From positions 123,922 to 187,921 of the forward strand of contig JBEKXU010000001.1 of the NCBI GenBank assembly GCA_049511715.1: DNA of 64,000 bases. Reading direction: 5' to 3'. Both the position numbers and the translations under genes were made by a program. Source of the DNA: JBEKHT01 sp049511715 (GTDB lineage: Bacteria > Chloroflexota > Anaerolineae > Anaerolineales > RBG-16-64-43). Within the stretch, counting starts at the first letter, position 1. Every line of letters starts with the position of its first letter. Shown in pieces: positions 62,108-64,000 of this stretch. The notes under the pieces were generated by a model. It worked only from the letters and a program-made list of their open reading frames with translations. It was not told the origin of the DNA and did not search any database.

Positions 62108-63733
62108 ATGAAGCCCAGCAAGTTACTTCCTAGTGCCATGCTCGTAGGCGCCATTTTGTTGGCCGCTTGCGCGCCTGCCTCTACACCGTCGCCGGTCGTT
62201 GTCAAGCAGACCGTTGAGGTGCAAGAGACTGTTCAGGTTCCCGTGACCCCGACGCCGATGCCCACCCTTACTCCTAAAAGAGGAGGAACTCTAATTGCGG
62301 CATGGGCGACCGATGCACAAGGAATTGATCCCCAGAAGGCGACGAACTTCGACGCATTCCGCCTAATTGAGCTGACCTATGACACACTCACCGCAGTTGA
62401 CAAGGATCTGAATGTCATTCCGGACCTGGGTCAAAGCTGGGAGTGGTCATCGGACGGCCTGACACTCACGATGCATCTGCAACACAACGTCAAGTTCCAC
62501 AGTGGCAACCCGCTTACCTCGGCAGATGTCAAGTTCACATTTGAGCGCATTCAAGATCCAAAAACAGCTGCCGCTAATAGTTCGTACTTCACGTCAATTT
62601 CATCAATTGACACACCGGATCCCTATACCGTCGTCTTCCATCTGAGTCAGCCGGATGTTTCTATCCTAACAGCGATGACAGATCCAAACTCAGCGATCGT
62701 TGATTCCAAAGCGGTGGAATCGGGCGTGGACCCGGGAAAGACGGATGTGGGTTCAGGCCCATTCACGATCTCGAACTGGACCCCCAATGAAGAGCTGGAT
62801 CTCGTAGCCAACAAGAACTACTGGATTCAGGGCGAGCCCTATCTGGACGGAATTGACTTCCGAACTATCCCAGACGAAATGTCGATCCTAGCTGGGTTGC
62901 GCGCCAAGCAAATCGACTGGGCCATCCTCACAAACCCCCAAGTTGCCATTGCAGCCGGATCGGCCACAAGCACTATAGTGATGGATCGTACCCCGGACAT
63001 AAACTTCCACGTGCTGCAACTGAATCTCGATCGTCCCTATTTCAAGGACGTCCGAGTCCGCCAAGCGATTTCGTGCGCCCTCGATCGCCAGCAGATCATC
63101 GATACGGCCTCGCTGGGTGAAGGCCAGGTGATTGGTCCCGTGACATCACCCGCCTACGCGACTCCGTTGACCCAACTCCCCTGCTACACTCAGGACCTGA
63201 ACAAGGCCAAAGAGCTGTTGGCCGAGGCGGGCTATCCCAACGGTAAAGGTCTGAAGTTCTCTATCTTGTTCACGGACGATGAAATGCCGACCAGCGGCGA
63301 CGAAGCGACCAACGTTTCGGCGCAGCTGCAGAAGATCGGCATCCAGACGACCCTGGATCAGACGGAACTGGGTGTTTTTGTGGACCGATGGTTTAAGGTG
63401 GACTTTGACATGTGCGTGACGCAAAACGGCGGCTATCCGGACCCAGACGTAGAGCTCTATCGGTGGTGGTATAGCACAGGAAATCTCCAGAGTGTAACGA
63501 AGTACAGCACGCCCGAGATCGATGCGGAGCTGACGGCGGCGCGCGAAATGACTGACTTCCAGAAACGGAAGGCTATATATGGTCAAATCTCGCAGCAGCT
63601 TGTCACAGCATCGCCGTGGGTTTGGACCTATGTCGGGTACCTCTATCGTGTTATGCAGCCGTACGTGGAAGGCTACATCCCCCTCTCTACGGGGTCTGAC
63701 ATGTACCTGCGTCAAACATGGTTGAATAAGTAG
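62108..63733 (+). CDS. ABC transporter substrate-binding lipoprotein, family 5 (peptide/nickel type)
   Basis: A 541-residue extracellular binding protein. The N-terminus MKPSKLLPSAMLVGAILLAA is followed by the lipobox Cys (LLAAC), then a Thr/Pro-rich linker with repeated TP motifs to about residue 57. The core starts at KRGGTLIAAWATDAQGIDPQ. ADVKFTFERIQDPKT near 138 and RVRQAISCALDRQQIIDTAS near 317 are family-5 signatures, and FSILFTDDEMPTSGDEATNV lies near 385. It captures oligopeptides or other solutes such as opines for an ABC importer, whose permease and ATPase genes would follow beyond the window. It begins 133 bp after the methyltransferase gene. Base use is more AT-rich than in its neighbours. 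Confidence 0.92.
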   Translation: MKPSKLLPSAMLVGAILLAACAPASTPSPVVVKQTVEVQETVQVPVTPTPMPTLTPKRGGTLIAAWATDAQGIDPQKATNFDAFRLIELTYDTLTAVDKDLNVIPDLGQSWEWSSDGLTLTMHLQHNVKFHSGNPLTSADVKFTFERIQDPKTAAANSSYFTSISSIDTPDPYTVVFHLSQPDVSILTAMTDPNSAIVDSKAVESGVDPGKTDVGSGPFTISNWTPNEELDLVANKNYWIQGEPYLDGIDFRTIPDEMSILAGLRAKQIDWAILTNPQVAIAAGSATSTIVMDRTPDINFHVLQLNLDRPYFKDVRVRQAISCALDRQQIIDTASLGEGQVIGPVTSPAYATPLTQLPCYTQDLNKAKELLAEAGYPNGKGLKFSILFTDDEMPTSGDEATNVSAQLQKIGIQTTLDQTELGVFVDRWFKVDFDMCVTQNGGYPDPDVELYRWWYSTGNLQSVTKYSTPEIDAELTAAREMTDFQKRKAIYGQISQQLVTASPWVWTYVGYLYRVMQPYVEGYIPLSTGSDMYLRQTWLNK

Positions 63734-64000
63734 GATGCTCTGGGGGGTAGCGGTTGGTAGTCCATATGTAGATTACCGACCGCTACCCTCCAGTCGAGAA
63801 CTACGTGAAGGCCCCTCTATTGTCGAATTGCGGTCCTTATTTGCCCTCACAGAGTTTCATTGCCACCAAACATTCTACCTAGTTGGTGGATTTGGGCGGG
63901 GTGGTAGAAACGGGTTGTGGATTTTGCTGATAAGGGGGGGTGGCTAGCCTTCGCAAGTTTTTGGCGTGTTGGGAAGGGGGTTTGGGTTGTATGAATGAGA
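63734..64000. other. Intergenic end of window
   Basis: No gene seen apart from a strong hairpin at 63745-63788. A 70-codon frame here is unlike a protein. Confidence 0.4.
63745..63788 (+). terminator. Strong hairpin after the solute-binding protein gene
   Basis: GGGTAGCGGTTGGTA (63745-63759) pairs with TACCGACCGCTACCC (63774-63788): 15 bp with one G-T wobble and a 14-nt loop, starting 12 bp after the stop codon. There is no U-run behind it, so it may act as an mRNA-stabilising or processing element that reduces expression of downstream permease genes relative to the binding protein. Confidence 0.55.

Noticed and set aside
1..64000. CRISPR arrays, tRNA or rRNA genes, insertion sequences, prophage or anti-phage islands
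   Set aside because: No regularly spaced repeats, tRNA T-loop context, transposase or phage structural genes were recognised while reading. A tRNA or HMM scan could still find a missed one.

Overview
The window looks like chromosomal DNA of a high-GC bacterium, most likely a member of the Chloroflexota. This is an inference. It rests on the complete LysW-type lysine operon, lipoproteins with Thr/Pro-rich linkers, a small TPR-like protein and an Ig-like C-terminal domain that I associate with that phylum. I saw no rRNA, tRNA, CRISPR array, phage or insertion sequence. Several intergenic stretches are long (300-980 bp), and seven or more of the genes are broken or fragmentary.

Layout. 1-516: partial DUF2461 gene. 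1351-2565: MFS transporter. 3225-13387 (minus): complete alpha-aminoadipate lysine operon, lysW-lysX-lysJ-homocitrate synthase-fused homoaconitase-homoisocitrate dehydrogenase-lysY-lysZ-lysK, behind a strong promoter and a 340-nt leader with a small ORF and an intrinsic-terminator-like hairpin. 14283-16722: membrane protein and MFS transporter. 17234-22047: serine dehydratase, a glycolate-oxidase remnant, a small TPR-like gene and a beta-helix lipoprotein. 23032-26609 (plus): two-component system plus DrrAB-type ABC transporter. 26978-27094: 5' remnant of a MacB-like permease. 27123-30710 (minus): ptsH-ptsI, a decayed SIS isomerase gene and a ROK sugar kinase. 31014-32024: HNH-like lipoprotein.

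32515-43092 (minus): acyl-CoA dehydrogenase, a 3-hydroxyacyl-CoA dehydrogenase broken by a 38-bp tandem duplication, a heavily decayed methyltransferase, an acetyltransferase, an acyl-CoA ligase, an amidohydrolase-fold protein without the expected metal ligands, and an ECF importer (T, fused A-A, S). 43293-44176: relic two-component system. 45051-46094: GlmS-like SIS protein. 46897-49601 (minus): glycolate oxidase subunits GlcD and GlcF.

50063-63733 (plus): the most interesting region, a tightly packed operon related to the functionally unassigned Escherichia coli yhf cluster. It carries a YhfZ-like regulator, a D-aminoacylase-like protein, an M20 amidohydrolase, a PRD protein (YhfY-like), a phosphotriesterase homologue (Php/YhfV-like), YhfU, the membrane protein YhfT, a PLP aminotransferase-fold enzyme (YhfS), a PLP racemase-fold enzyme (YhfX), a phosphopentomutase-like enzyme (YhfW), an MttB-family methyltransferase and a family-5 solute-binding lipoprotein. 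Compared with the E. coli cluster it adds two amidohydrolases, a methyltransferase and an uptake protein, which suggests import and stepwise breakdown of an N-acylated and/or N-methylated amino-acid-like compound. The substrate is unknown.
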